Below, piece after piece: positions 1-10,850 of a stretch of 29,751 nucleotides of DNA (its first letter is position 1; each line of letters begins with the position of its first letter). The position numbers were made by a program, and so were the translations under genes. Source of the DNA: Priapulus caudatus (lineage: Eukaryota > Priapulida > Priapulimorpha > Priapulimorphida > Priapulidae); NCBI RefSeq assembly GCF_000485595.1, contig NW_014577632.1:216651-246401 (forward strand), given 5' to 3'. Below the pieces are notes generated by a model that saw only the letters and a program-made list of their open reading frames with translations, had not been told where the DNA came from and ran no database searches.

Positions 1-369
1 CTCACTGGTAAACGGCGGTAGCCATGTTTATTTGGTGTACCTAGAAGAGAGTATCACCCCGATAGGTGATTAACTGGCATCGGCTTTCGTTGTCGGTTTG
101 CCGCTGTGTGATAAGGACCGTATGACTTTGCGGTATAGGACATTCCTGGTAAGGTGCAGTGCTTTCCGAATTACGCTGGTGTGTGTAGGTTCACGCCACC
201 GCTCATGTTCAGCTGCTTCCTTCCTGTGTTTGTCGGCTTCTCTCTGGGAAATAGTTCCAAGCCCAGCCACTGAAGGTTTGGAGGTAGTAGTATATAAGTA
301 AGTGGATTGAGATTACGGTTTAATGTCACTAGCTAGTACTATAGTAGACTTGGCAAACGCTTCGTTTCC
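1..369. other. Intergenic, no recognised gene
   Basis: Short overlapping open frames occur on both strands (minus 70-270, plus 98-301), but neither resembles a family I know and both overlap each other almost fully. The base composition is ordinary and ends in a TG-rich microsatellite. The minus-strand frame is rich in Arg and Lys and could be a transposon remnant, but I see no diagnostic motif. Confidence 0.4.
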
Positions 370-394
370 TTGTGTGTGTGTGTGTGCGTGCGTG

Positions 395-431
<37 letters not shown>

Positions 432-554
432 GCGCGTGCGTGCGGGCGTGTGCGTATGCGTGCGTGCGTGCGCGCGCGCGTATGTGTGAGCGTGTGCGTG
501 CGTGCGTGCATGCGTGCGTGTGCGTGTGTGCGTGCGCGCGTGTGTGTGTGTGTG
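370..554. repeat. (TG)n/(TGCG)n microsatellite
   Basis: The tract is about 185 bp of alternating purine-pyrimidine TG, TGCG and CGCG units on the plus strand. Frames open in all phases because the repeat lacks stops; the Cys/Val/Arg-rich and His/Thr/Arg-rich translations are artefacts. Such sequence can adopt left-handed Z-DNA. Confidence 0.95.
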
Positions 555-913
555 CCGGGCGTGAGGTCTACGCGTGTACGTATACATGTGCTACAAAAAA
601 CTGTGACCCGTTATGATATATTATATATATAGTCAGTAAGTGACAGAATAAAATGTTGCCTTCTTAGAAACTTTCTCTTGAAATACATCCGCGTGCACCG
701 TTGAATCACACGTTTTTACTTAGTACTTGCTCGTCGTTTCTATTTATTTAGTCTGCACCCACCAAATACCTAGAGATTCGATCCAAGTGAAAATCAATCT
801 CAGTTGCTTGGAACATTATTTGAACTATGAACAGGGTGTAATTCAAGGCAACGATATTTACTAGAGTTTTGCTTCATATTCACTCTAGCCTTACTTCAGG
901 AAATATTACTATT
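555..913. other. Intergenic, nothing recognised
   Basis: This AT-rich stretch has no extended open frame, splice-bounded exon or repeat that I can identify. Confidence 0.4.
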
Positions 914-1472
914 ATAATGGTCCCTGCTTTATTGGGACAGGTCAGGAATGAAATGAAAATGAACATGAAAATGTCCTGGTTAAGCGGTGGTGCCGATTAA
1001 GCGGTGATCACATTCGCAGTCGCACAAAAAATCCTACTTACACCTTGAGCGATTGTCTGTACATAGACAACACGCACTGTACAATGCACACAGTCAGCAA
1101 CCCAACACACGTAAATTTAGCTCTAACAAATATTTTGTGAGCTCAAGCTGAGAAATGCCAGTTGGCTTTTAAGTTTCTAGGGTGGTTTTACAACGTGCTC
1201 TTACGAACGAAGAACGCTTGTTCTGCATGAAATATCTCATTAAACTAAGGGTATATTATTATACCCTTGACACACCGAATTCGGTATTGACCAATGCGCA
1301 TCAAAGCGCATCAAAGCGAATTGAAAGTTCGGTGTGTCAACGGTATAAGATCCTGTACCCTTTACCAAATTGAAATAATGTATGCAAGGATTTTTTAATG
1401 ACGTGTCATCTTAGCAATGCCGCCAATGCGACTGTTTATCTGAGGCCAGATAAAGCGGGGACCACAGTACTA
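914..1472. mobile_element. MITE-like element, pogo/Tigger-like ends
   Basis: The left end (917-930) reads ATGGTCCCTGCTTT, and the reverse complement of the right end (1452-1467) reads GTGGTCCCCGCTTTAT, so the two are imperfect terminal inverted repeats. Just inside the left end, phrases such as TTAAGCGGTGG and GATTAAGCGGTGATC resemble the GGTCCCCGCTTAA-type ends of pogo/Tigger elements. The outer borders are AT-rich and a TA target duplication is plausible but not clean. No transposase frame is present, so it is non-autonomous. An internal hairpin pairs TTGACACACCGAA (about 1268) with TTCGGTGTGTCAA (about 1328). The family assignment is an inference from end sequence only. Confidence 0.55.
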
Positions 1473-1880
1473 GATAATACAAGGGTCGACTATTAAAGCA
1501 ATGTGACTAGCCTCAGTCTACCTAGATGATATCGGTGATTATAGGCCTAAACGTCAATGAACATGAAATAAACGTCATCTTAAATATATATTCAATACTC
1601 GTCTCTAATCGGTTTTCCATACATTATAACAGCAATCCAGAGATTGCCAGAGATCTGCCACATTTAGGTGAATGCTATTTAAAATGCTTTTATTCACTGA
1701 GATACAAACTGTACTTCATGTGCTCTTGCTTTCAAGTAAACACAGCGAGTGACATCTCGTTGGAGCATTACTTTAGAATTTGTAGGAAGTCACAGATTTT
1801 ATGAAGTTACTATTATCACATTGGCCATCTGTGGCAAGAGCAATTATGTTTATGCTAGGTAGAAGCATTAATTGCTCAGC
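1473..1880. other. Intergenic, nothing recognised
   Basis: A 92-codon plus-strand frame (1526-1804) is present but matches nothing I know and has no splice or promoter context. The rest is unremarkable AT-rich DNA. Confidence 0.4.
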
Positions 1881-1957
1881 AGGCAACATTGATTTCACAA
1901 GGGCAACATTGATTTCACAAGGGCAACATTGATTTCACAAGGGCAACATTGATTTGT
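1881..1957 (+). repeat. 20-bp tandem repeat, about 3.9 copies
   Basis: The unit GGGCAACATTGATTTCACAA is repeated head to tail with almost no divergence; the first copy begins AGGC and the last is truncated. There are no spacers, so this is not a CRISPR array. The low divergence suggests recent expansion. Confidence 0.95.
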
Positions 1958-2040
1958 TTCATGGCGAGTGATATGCTCTGTATCAATTACAATATGGTAT
2001 TTTACAGCTATATTAAAAAAAAAAATTTGACTGATTAAAG

Positions 2041-2119
2041 CTTTATTAGTGCTTTATGATTAGTGCTTTATGCTTATGATTAGTGCTTTATGATTAGTGC
2101 AGCTGATTAGTGCTTTATG
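2041..2119 (+). repeat. Short imperfect tandem repeat, unit ATTAGTGCTTTATG
   Basis: Five or more copies of ATTAGTGCTTTATG or shortened forms follow one another, interrupted by short insertions (GCTT, CAGCTG). An A-run lies just before it. Confidence 0.85.
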
Positions 2120-2559
2120 GAACTGTGATTGTGAATTAAGACATTAACTCTAATTGTATATTGCCTTACAATATCTCAATCATCTATGCTGTATTGCATA
2201 ATTATTGCGTAGTAAATCTATGGCCGTCATAGTAGCAAACAGGAGCTCTCACTGTACAGTCTTCCTCTGATTCCTTGTTTTAGTCCACTCGATCATTTAT
2301 AGCACTTTCAGACCAACTAGAGACCAGCAAACATCTGGTTGAGCGAATCTGTTTCGCAGCTAGTGTATACATAGCAGTGCAGATCATGATCACGTGTGCG
2401 CGTGTGTTACACAACTCACATTTACGACATATCCGGTTATTCTTGGTGAGAAGTCGAGGTAAGAACTAGAAATAGGAAGCGAGTAATCAGTTAACGCAAC
2501 ATTCTGATTCAACGCCAGGAAGTAGTTTTTAGAGAGAGTCAGTACAACAATTCTTTAAT
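2120..2559. other. Intergenic, nothing recognised
   Basis: I see no open frame of note, exon, RNA gene or inverted repeat here. Confidence 0.4.
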
Positions 2560-3420
2560 TAAAACCAAGACAGGTGGTCTATGCATGGCCAGCTTTTCTT
2601 AAAATTAAAAAAACTGACGCCGAGTTAAACCACAGCACTGGCTGCAGCAGATGCTTCCAGGCTGGCAAGGAACCACTAAATATGGCAAGAAAATATCCCC
2701 ATCACAACAGATGTGTCCAAGCTGGCAAGAATACTATTTCTACAAATGCATTTTAATGAGCACTGGCAACAAAAAACCTTCTTGTAGCAGATGGCAAAAG
2801 TGGAAAGCAAACCATTTCATGAAACGGACTCATCACGGCAGGCAAGAAACCCTCACCAGCAGCACATACGTAACAAAACTGTCAAGAGCCCCATTCCACA
2901 CAACAGATCTATATATATATGTTAACGCTGGCAATAAAACCTATTCCACCCAACAGATAAGTTAAAAAGCTGGCAATAAAACCTATTCCACCACTGGCAA
3001 TAAAACCTATTCCACCCAACAGATAAGTTAAAAAGCTGGCAATAAAAGCTATTCCACCGCTGGCAATGAAACCTATTCCACCGAACAGATGCGCAAAGCT
3101 AGGATCGAAGTACACTACTTTTACCTTACAGTTACACATCAAATGTAGGGAAAAAAGCCTCCTTCCTCTGCAGTAAAACTGGCAAGAAAACTACGTTTAC
3201 TTTACACAACACATATAACAATTCTGGAATGTCAGCCTTGCCCTCAAATGCACCTATCTGGCAACGAAACATCCACTGCACAACAACGCTAGCAAGAAAA
3301 CTTATCCGACCCACACAACAGATGCGACAAAGCTGGGGAAAACCCTTTTCAGTTTTCTATACGAATGCAATGCACTCAATATTCCCATGCTGGCAATAAA
3401 ACCACTCATGAATGAATCTG
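2560..3420 (+). repeat. Degenerate minisatellite array (CTGGCAAGAAAAC / CAACAGATG motifs)
   Basis: About 860 bp is built from recurring phrases: CTGGCAA(G/T)(A)AAAACC, followed after a variable gap by CC(A/C)CACAACAGAT. In the core (about 2,928-3,085) copies are nearly identical and partly spaced by about 20 and 60 bp; toward both ends they diverge. The minus-strand frame 2909-3142, with repeated GGIGFIAS blocks, is a product of the repeat, as is the plus-strand frame 2651-2965. I do not recognise the array as a known satellite. Confidence 0.8.
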
Positions 3421-4633
3421 TCAAGTACACATCTATGCGGGCGTTCTGCCGATACTACACCTAAATTCAGGTCCTTTTTTTGATTGCGGCGTAAAACAGG
3501 CAAGCCGGCTTTCTCACGCTTAGAAGCCATTAGTTGACACGATCACCTTACATTGTCTATGTACGTACGAGCACATACATGTACGTCTATGTGAACCCGG
3601 AATACCGGCACAGCCGCGCTACTGCAACGAATGTTTACCGCTGTCGTTTACGCGCGATTCCTGTTTATTCTTGGCATGTTTGAGAAAACTAAAGGGCCTA
3701 ATCATTCATCGCATGCTATATAGTATCACGTCCCTGCTGTATTTAAGACCGAGGAAGTAATGGACAGTGTGCATGGGGCGATCGAGGGCCGAGGAGTGGA
3801 TGGGGCGGAGGAGGTCCGGGGCAGGGACTTCCCTTGAACCCTTGCTGTAACTCACACCAAGGTAGGACCACACTGAAGGAGGAGAGAGTGGGGTGCCAGT
3901 GGGTGGGAGACGGGGCTCCCTGTTGTAATTCACTGGATCCTGGTTGGCTAAAAAGGCCACACGCAACGTACGATCGTTCAATGAAGAGACGAGGAATCGC
4001 AAACACTGCTGAGAAAAAAATATTGTGTTTACTCCCACTAGACATCAATTGTTGGAATACAAACACAATACAAGACTACATTCACCTAGCGGCTAAGGAG
4101 AGTTCGTTAATGGCCACCCGCACGTCTGGCACTGATGCCTTCTGTAAGCACAGACGGGGTAACCAACTGTGTATACGCTCGCATAATACAGTGGTGGCCT
4201 TAGAACGTCGAAGCTGACTATTTACTTGCTCTAATAGCACAGAAGCACTTAAAGAGCCATCCAGTCTTTCACACAGATCACGGGTACTATTCGCGTGCAG
4301 CATGTGTGCGCCCGCGCGCATTTTTAGACATCAGACATGCCTAAATGAGTTTGCACTGCATCGTGGACCGTGACTTATACCCCAGTCACTGGAACTGACT
4401 TGAATTTCGGCCAGTTCACACGCTCAATCGACGAGTCATCCGATGATACATAACAAGTGGAAAGTTGTTGCAGCTTTGGCGACAGATGCAACGATGAACA
4501 TTTTGGGAAGAATCAGCCCAATAAGTGTGCTAGTCATGCTTTTTGTGTATATATCCTTGGTAATTATCCAATTTTATGAATTCAAATTTTTATTGTAAAA
4601 GTATGCAATGTATTGTATATGATGGATAATTGC
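3421..4633. other. Intergenic; overlapping open frames without recognised homology
   Basis: Open frames of 107-127 codons overlap on opposite strands (3706-4038 and 3743-4066 minus, 3834-4217 plus). The plus frame contains two similar blocks (CTTGCTGTAACTCAC at about 3840 and CTGTTGTAATTCACT at about 3920), which shows a short internal duplication. None has a domain I know. I leave them unannotated as genes. Confidence 0.4.
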
Positions 4634-4661
4634 CTAAATAAATAAATAAATAAAAAAAAAA
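4634..4661 (+). repeat. (AAAT)n tract, possible non-LTR retrotransposon tail
   Basis: A run of AAATAAATAAATAAATA followed by A10 ends an AT-rich block. Simple tails of this sort commonly mark the 3' end of CR1/Jockey-type LINE copies, but no reverse transcriptase is visible upstream, so the retroelement reading is only an inference. Confidence 0.5.
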
Positions 4662-4671
4662 GCCTGGGTCA

Positions 4672-4747
4672 TAGCTCTACTCTAGAATTATAGCCCTTCA
4701 CTCCGCCACACCCTGTGGCGGAGCAAAGGGCTATAGTTCTAGAGCTA
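4672..4747. repeat. Foldback hairpin element, CTATAG/TAGCTCTA family
   Basis: The outer arms TAGCTCT and AGAGCTA and the inner arms TATAGCCCTT..CTCCGCCACA and TGTGGCGGAG..AAGGGCTATA pair nearly perfectly around a short CCC loop. A 5-bp insertion (ACTCT region) in the left arm breaks perfect symmetry. Two hairpins near 19.3-19.5 kb share the CTATAGCCC..GGGCTATAG arms, so this is one of a family of tiny foldbacks. Confidence 0.8.
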
Positions 4748-5915
4748 CCTGGATCAGCTCTTCGGAGTGTTGTTCTCCTGAATTAGCAGTCAATTATTGA
4801 TGCTTTTGCAGAAAATATTGACTCCATGACGTTATAGCCATAAATAATTAGCTTCACTGTACGGAAGTTTCTTCTCGTTTTCTTTACATCTCAAAAGACA
4901 ACCGAACAAGTCGAAGAGTTCATTCTTATGAAATACAACAAACGCCCATTATATGCACTTTCTCTCTAAACGTGGGGAAAAGATTAATAGTTGTTGTCAA
5001 TTTGTCATTGATAATTTGCACTGCAAGTGCAAGTGCAAAGCAAACACTCTCTCAACGTTTACAAGGTTAGGTGTATTGCAATTTACCTAGTTTTAGGTAA
5101 TTATGCACCACCGCAGGCAGGTCAACATGAATTACTTTCATACAATTCAATTTTAATTTTTAGCTTTTTAATTTCGCTCTCGTGTACAAACTTGAACAGA
5201 TAATGTGGCAAGCTCAGCAAGTTTCGCATTGTAATGCACAGTTCACACAGATCCGAAATTGTTAGTAAAAAAATACGACACTATAAGCTTTTTTCTGACA
5301 TCAGAAACAACATTTTGATAGCACCACAGATTGGCACGTGTAAACCACGAACACTTCCTTGGGCTGTTATTCAGCAGTGGAGCAAGTTACAGGAGGCTGA
5401 CAATGGATCATGGATGTCTTCCAGCTGGTACTGAAGCCAGAGAAGCTTGACAATTAATGCCAACCACAGGTCTGGGAGTAAAGGCTACACAGAATCCTAG
5501 CTACCATCCGGGTCTGGAGCTCGTAAATATTGCCCTTCACGTGGCAGTTAGCCGGACACATTACGCGGGGTTATAAATAGGCATCCCTTTTTTTCAGCTT
5601 CTCAATCGTTTTCTATACACTTCCGATACAGACACCTGCAAGGCGAGTCTTATTGGGCCAGAATGTAGCAAGTTGTGTGAAATACAAAGACAATCCTAAA
5701 TTCACGAACCAAAAATTGAGTTTATAAGTTTAATCAAGATTAAATGAAAAAGTGAAGAAAAGTATTGAAAGTTGTAACTATAAGAGTGGAGACATTCATT
5801 GTGACATTGAAAAAAAAAACATTCGCTACTCAAAATATCATTGACTAGCTTCTGAATGTAGCTTATGTATTGTACAGCGATACAAAATGCAACTCCCAGA
5901 CAATGATGTACAGTA
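4748..5915. other. Intergenic; isolated TATA-like motif only
   Basis: No gene is recognised. GGTTATAAATAGGC (5570-5582) is a good TATA-box match, followed by a pyrimidine-rich initiator-like stretch, but no convincing open frame or exon follows. It could belong to a lost retroelement terminal repeat or be chance. Confidence 0.35.
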
Positions 5916-6545
5916 CAGGGGCTGAAAATAAAGGTTTTTGCCTGCAGGTCCAGGATTTTTTCAGCTATATTTTTGGAAGGTCCGATGAAAGATCTGAAAG
6001 GTCCGAATATGTAACGTTTGTTTGGTTAATAGATCGTTTGGTAACAGTGGGTCCATTTTTTTATACAAAACCAAACATATTACAAACTCATGTTTGCCCC
6101 TTGTTTGATACAATACAATACATGCGTCGTCTGCAGGCATTCTGACTCTGAGTTACTCGCACGAGCGACGAGTTGATGCTGAAACTGCGAGCGCATCCGT
6201 GTTAGCTTCCGTTATAAACAACCATGCTACTAACGTTGCAGCATACCCTATCAGTACGTGTAATTTCGATCAGATTTTCAGTAAATTTGACTCTTATACT
6301 TGGTATGTTTCATTGTGAATATTAAAAATATGATACTAGATGTCGACACTCGACAGTGACCAAAAAACTCTACTTTCACTCTATTTCTTCGCAATTTGCG
6401 ATGGTTTAATGATGTTTTATTTGATGCAAGTCGAGTACTGTAAATTCTTGATGGGTCCAACGGACTTTTTGCTTGGAAATTGCGAAGGTCTGAGCTTGAA
6501 ATCGGCAGGTCCTGGTACTCGGACTTGCCCTATTTTCAGACCCTG
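5916..6545. mobile_element. Non-autonomous DNA transposon, hAT-like ends
   Basis: The left end CAGGGGCTGAAAATA matches the reverse complement of the right end, CAGGGTCTGAAAATA. Further in, both ends share an AGGTCCAGGA / AGGACCTG block in inverted orientation. The element is 630 bp and lacks a transposase. CAGGG termini fit the hAT superfamily, but the 8 bp on each side (GTACAGTA and CAGCAGTT) match at only four positions, so the target duplication is decayed or the border is slightly off. Confidence 0.6.
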
Positions 6546-6800
6546 CAGCAGTTAAACCTACAGTGCATTGAAAAATGATTCACGTGTATCACAATGCACA
6601 CACGTGAAAAAGTGTAAATCGTTCACTTATTAAAATATCGGGCATGTGAAGAGTTTGTAAAACAATAATTTTGAGATGGGAGAGCATATATCCAGCAGGG
6701 TTTCTTATACATAAGAGGTACAGTGGCGCACCGCCATTGCCAAATTTAACATCGCCGTTGTGAAAATGCTCGTGCAGTGTGCACTTACACGTGCTAGACA

Positions 6801-7093
6801 TGCGTGCGTGGCGTGCGTGTGCAATGTGCACGTACACGTGCGTGCTGCGTGTAGTGCGTGCGTGCGTGGCGTGCGTGCGTGGGTGGTGCGCTGCGTGTTG
6901 CGTGCGGTGTGTGCGTGTTACTCTACGTGCGGTGCGTACACTGCGGCATGTGTGCGGTGCGTACAGCGTGCGCGCGTGCGTGGGTGCGTGTGGGCAGTGC
7001 GACGTGCGGTGCGTGCGTGTGTAGCGTAAGCACGTGCGTTCGTGGCGTGGCGGTGCGTGCGTGTCACGTACACGTGCTTGCGTGGTGCGTGCA
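6801..7093. repeat. Imperfect (TGCG)n/(GTGC)n microsatellite
   Basis: About 290 bp of CGTGCGTG-type sequence with frequent interruptions (CACGTACACGTG, CTGCGTGT). Long open frames on both strands (for example 6589-7143 minus, 6760-7029 plus) are by-products of the repeat. Confidence 0.9.
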
Positions 7094-7225
7094 TCGCTAT
7101 TACTAATACATACTGAACATAAAGCATCCAAAATCGTACTCATATCATTGACAACTCTGATTGGCTGGATGAGAAATGTGGTGACATGATTCCGGCGTGG
7201 GACGCGATTTATGCAGCCGAAGACC

Positions 7226-7426
7226 TGGACACACTAGCGATTTTAATTCGGGTGACTAAATAATCGCCCGATAAATATGCAAAACGTTTGGGTGACTATG
7301 CGATAAATTGCGGGCGACTAATCGCGACTAAATCGGCGGCGATTGAAGTGGCCACTAAGCGATTACGATTTCCGCGCGATTTAGTCGGCCCGATTTAGTC
7401 GCCCGATTTAATCGCCTAGTTGCCGG
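7226..7426. mobile_element. Short inverted-repeat element, GGACACACTAG..GCGATT termini
   Basis: The left end begins GGACACACTAGCGATTTTAA, and the right end read in reverse gives AGGCGATTAAATCGGGCGAC. The interior is rich in GGGCGACTAAATCG-like words in both orientations, as expected for a foldback MITE. The same terminus occurs at 22,296-22,428. No coding capacity. Superfamily not determined. Confidence 0.65.
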
Positions 7427-8269
7427 CGCACCTACCTGCGCCGCCTCTTCCTCCGTCGATCACGCTAGATTACATACCGTGTTAAGGCCAGCAGCACCGT
7501 GTGTTAATGCACGCTCATTTGTAATATCAACACACCTGCTCGTGTCAAGTCGCCTGTCTGACCGCAGTAATTCAAGCTATGTATTGCGATAATATACAAA
7601 GAAGCTAATAAATACTATCTTATTTAATTACCGTATTGTAATTTTATGTAGCTCTTAATAATAAATTAGCACTGTACCAAAGGTGAATGCCGTGGACGTT
7701 GAGTAACACCCAGGTCGAATGGATAACCCCGTGTTTTGAGAGAGAACTACAGGCAGAGGCATATAATCAGTTGATTATATATGCTCTGGATATGGCGCAT
7801 GGATCTGTGTTCTGGGTTACATTCGAGGTATTGATCAGTCGTATCACGTCTAGTTACAGGCTCTTCGTAGTGATCAAGTGCAAGTGGTGCGGAAAGAGAT
7901 AGAGGGGGGGGGATATAGGTACGTATAGGCCTATAGTTGGCCCCGTACATTCATAGCAGTGGAAAGATGATTGCTGCGTTCGGTCTTCTCATCGACGCTG
8001 GTGAGCTGAGCGCAAGGAGACGAAATCAGAAACTAGTAGGCCTATGTTGCTAGGAATCGAAACAGTAGGCTTTAAAGCGAGAATTGTCTTAGATATGTGT
8101 TGAAGAAATTTAAACAAGAGCTTTTAATATATTTTCTCAACTCGTTTGTTGGAATGACCCGTGGCGCAGTCCCGCGAAGTGAAGGCTTTATTACCGGCTC
8201 TCGCGGTCGGGAACACGCATCTTAAATGCAACGCCATCTTGTACCGTCTCTCGGAGATAGGTTACCAGT
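7427..8269. other. Intergenic, nothing recognised
   Basis: Short frames at 7687-7902 (+) and 7747-7950 (-) overlap each other and resemble no family I know. No other structure is evident. Confidence 0.4.
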
Positions 8270-9373
8270 GTAGGCGATGAGGATTAGCGGAAGGGTAGGT
8301 GGAGGGGAGGATGGGACGCTAATGGGGTGTGAGGGTGGCTAGGCTGAAAGGAGAGATGTGAGGGGGGGGGTGGCATGGGGGCGGCGGGTAGACGTATGAG
8401 GTGGGGCTTGGTTGTAGTGGACTGGTGGATGAGCAGTAGAGATCAGTATCGCGGAGCTGAGGAAAGGGGGGAGGTAGTTGGACGAGTGCGGGTTGCGCAT
8501 ATATAAGCAGAGGTGGAAGTGGAGGGGAGAGAGGAGGTGTAGGCGGGGTAGATATGGGAGTGGCATGGGGTCGTGGGAGCGGGCGGGAGTAGATGATGCG
8601 GGAGGTGAGAGGGGGGGGGGAGGTAAGTAAGTGTGGTGGTAGCGCGGTAGGTGTGAACTAGTAGAAAATCATGTCATTGGCATTCGTATGCGTCTGTCGT
8701 CTAGAGTAAATTCGTCCGTGAATTCAATAATCTCGCTAATATTTAGCTATATGCCTGGATGTGTGTCCAACTCCATTTTGGGGCAAACGTATTAATTGAA
8801 GGGAGGAGCGGATGGTGGGAGGGAGCGGGCGCGAGTTGGGGGGAGAGGGGAAGTGGATGAGGGGTAGGGTGCTGGGGGGATGAGGGGAGTACGGTCAGTG
8901 TGGAGGTCGTACTGTGGTCGCGCAATTATGACGAGAGGGCTGTGTACGCAGTTAGGTGTGTTCTTGTGTAGAGAAGGATAGACAAAGAGGTGGCAGGGTG
9001 TTGGGGTTGGTGTGTAAGGGGAGAAGCGTGATGGTGGTGGTGAAATTAACCATGCTTGAGGTTGGATGAAGGCGAGATTTGGAAGGGACCAGCGAAGAGG
9101 ATTGCGCGGTTGCATTTTGGTCGATGTCGTGATAAGTGTTGGGGGTTGAGGTGGTGGAGTGGGTGTAGCGGTGCGTGGTGGTAGGGATGGGGCGCGGGCG
9201 AGGACGGGAGCGGGGAGTGGGGTGCTGAGGGTGTTGGGCGTGGAGTCGTGGAGGATTGCGGTGCGGTGGCGCGCTGTGCCGGATGCGTGGACGGGTGAGC
9301 GGTGAGTGCGGCGTAACCGTGTAAGCTCGTGTCGCGCGCGCGTATGACGAGTGCAATAATGTGTGTGAGTGTT

Positions 9374-9429
9374 AGTACCAGGAGTAGATAAACGGGGAGT
9401 TTCCCTTTATCTACGCCTGGAGGTAGTAC
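9374..9429. repeat. Foldback hairpin (TACCAGGAGTAGATAAA arm)
   Basis: TACCAGGAGTAGATAAA pairs with TTTATCTACGCCTGGAGGTA (one mismatch and a small bulge) around a short loop, flanked by GTAGTAC-like sequence. A very similar arm, ACCAGGAGTAAGAT, forms the hairpin at 18,122, so the two are related. Confidence 0.7.
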
Positions 9430-9770
9430 CGATATGGAGGAGGGGCGGAGGGACGAGAGAAAGAAACATCAGAAAGGACAAGGAGTGTGGACGACGGCAT
9501 GGCAGAGGGGTGTGAGTGTCCGACGTGTGGGACCAGTCTGAGATTAAGAGACGTGTGAGGGGAGTTGTGCTTGGCGCCGGGGGTGTACGCGTGGGGTATT
9601 GTATGGTCTGGGAGTAGACCGGGTGGTGGGGGTTGGAGGGGTGGTGTGAGAGGGAACGGTGGATAATCAGGAAGAGCATGAACGGTGAGTGATGACTGGA
9701 CAAGGGGTGAACCGGGTGGTGAGCAACACGGTGTTTAAGGGCAGCACATATAATTGGATTAGTAGATGAC

Positions 9771-9965
9771 GCGTAAGTTGTGTAAGTAAAAGCAGCTGTC
9801 GTATAAAGTGGCTTGTCCGAACGATAGTAGAGACAGCGGGTTGGAGAAGTAGCGAGGGCGCGGGCGGAGAGGTGGGACCGCGGTGGCACGGTGACGTAAC
9901 ACGCAAGGAGGTACGGTTGAAGTGAAATGTTACGATGCAAGGAGCTGGAAAATGAGAGGTCAGAT
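9771..9965 (+). repeat. Dispersed repeat, copy 1 (partner at 16,121)
   Basis: An ordered series of words is shared with 16,121-16,300 in the same orientation: (G/A)TAAAAGC, TGTCGT, GCTTGTC, GGTTGG, GACCGCG, GGTGACGTAA, GAAAT and GAG(AG)GGTCA. Spacing differs by small insertions. It is likely an old repeat that has diverged; identity is unknown. Confidence 0.5.
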
Positions 9966-10850
9966 GTCTGGGGGATTTAGTTGTATGGGAGGATGGTAGC
10001 ACGAGGCTGAGAAGTTGCAGGGGGTACGTTGAGCCTTCTCCTCTGTGAAATCAGAAGCGCGAGGAAGCCGCGGTGGGCGGAGAAGTGAGAGCTGAGCGAG
10101 AGAGGGAGGGAGAGAGAGCGAGAGAGAGAGAGAGAGAGGAGAGAAGGGAGAGGAGGGAGGAGGGGTGCCGTGGTTAGGAGGATGGGGGGAAGGCGGGAGG
10201 AGCGGAGGGGGGGGGGAGGGGGGGGAGAGGGGGGGGAGTGGGGGGGAGGGGGAGAGAAGAGAGGAGGGGGCTAAGGGGTGAGGAGAGGGAGAGAGATAGT
10301 ATAATGGTGAGAGGAAGAGATGTAGGAAGAGAGAGGAGGGAGAGGAGGGAGAGGGGTCAGTGATACGTTGTAAGGTGGAGGTGGTCAATGCGGACTGGGC
10401 AAGCAGTGGTGCGTAGTTGTGCTGATGATCATCACGCTGACGATCTGCATCAGCAAGGGGTAAGGTGAGCGGGGAAGTAAGTGATGTTTTACATAGAGAA
10501 GGAGATGCGGTCCTAGGGGACGGCGGTAAGAGGAGCGATGGCAAAGACGACTCCGATTAGTAGTAGGCGACGAAACAGGCGGTCGGGAGAGTGGAGGATG
10601 GTTTGGTGAAGTGGGTGAGGAGGGGCGAAGTAGCGATCCGGCGGGGGCCGGTAGGAGTCGGAGCAGGGCCGATGGGTTGTGGCATACGGAGAGTGAGCTG
10701 GGCGCGAGGCAGCGAGAGATAGAGACGCCGCGTAGGCGGAAGGAAGAGGCGGCGGCGAGAAGGGTAGCAGGAGGCGATTTGCAGCATAAGGAGGCGCGAG
10801 TGCCAAGATTAGGAAGAACAGTAAATAACATAAAAATGTTTGTTTTTTAA

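Larger units (their letters stand above)
8270..10850 (+). repeat. 2.6 kb G-rich, strand-asymmetric low-complexity block
   Basis: The plus strand is dominated by GGGAGG, GGTGGG and GAGAGG words; the minus strand therefore reads as C-rich and every minus frame gives Pro/Ser/Thr/His-rich protein (for example 9407-9940, 9960-10544). A pure purine section runs from about 10,095 to 10,375, with (GA)n at about 10,120-10,140 and several G7-G9 runs at 10,200-10,260. Phase switches continually, with no splice-bounded exon, so I do not call a gene. The block could form G-quadruplex or triplex structures on the plus strand. Confidence 0.7.

Noticed and set aside
323-632. Overlapping Cys/Val/Arg-rich and His/Thr/Arg-rich open frames
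   Set aside because: All lie in the (TGCG)n microsatellite, where every phase is open; no codon bias or exon borders.
1881-1957. Regular direct repeats considered as a CRISPR array
   Set aside because: The 20-bp units abut with no spacers, and the genome is eukaryotic.
3706-4217. Opposite-strand frames of 107-127 codons
   Set aside because: They mirror one another through an internal duplication and show no known motif; coding status cannot be supported.
5570-5582. TATA box (GGTTATAAATAGGC)
   Set aside because: A good match, but no exon, open frame or terminal repeat is associated with it; kept only as a note.
8339-10544. Several long Pro/Ser-rich minus-strand frames resembling proline-rich proteins
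   Set aside because: They are direct consequences of G-rich plus-strand sequence; overlapping phases are equally open and no splice sites or domains support them.
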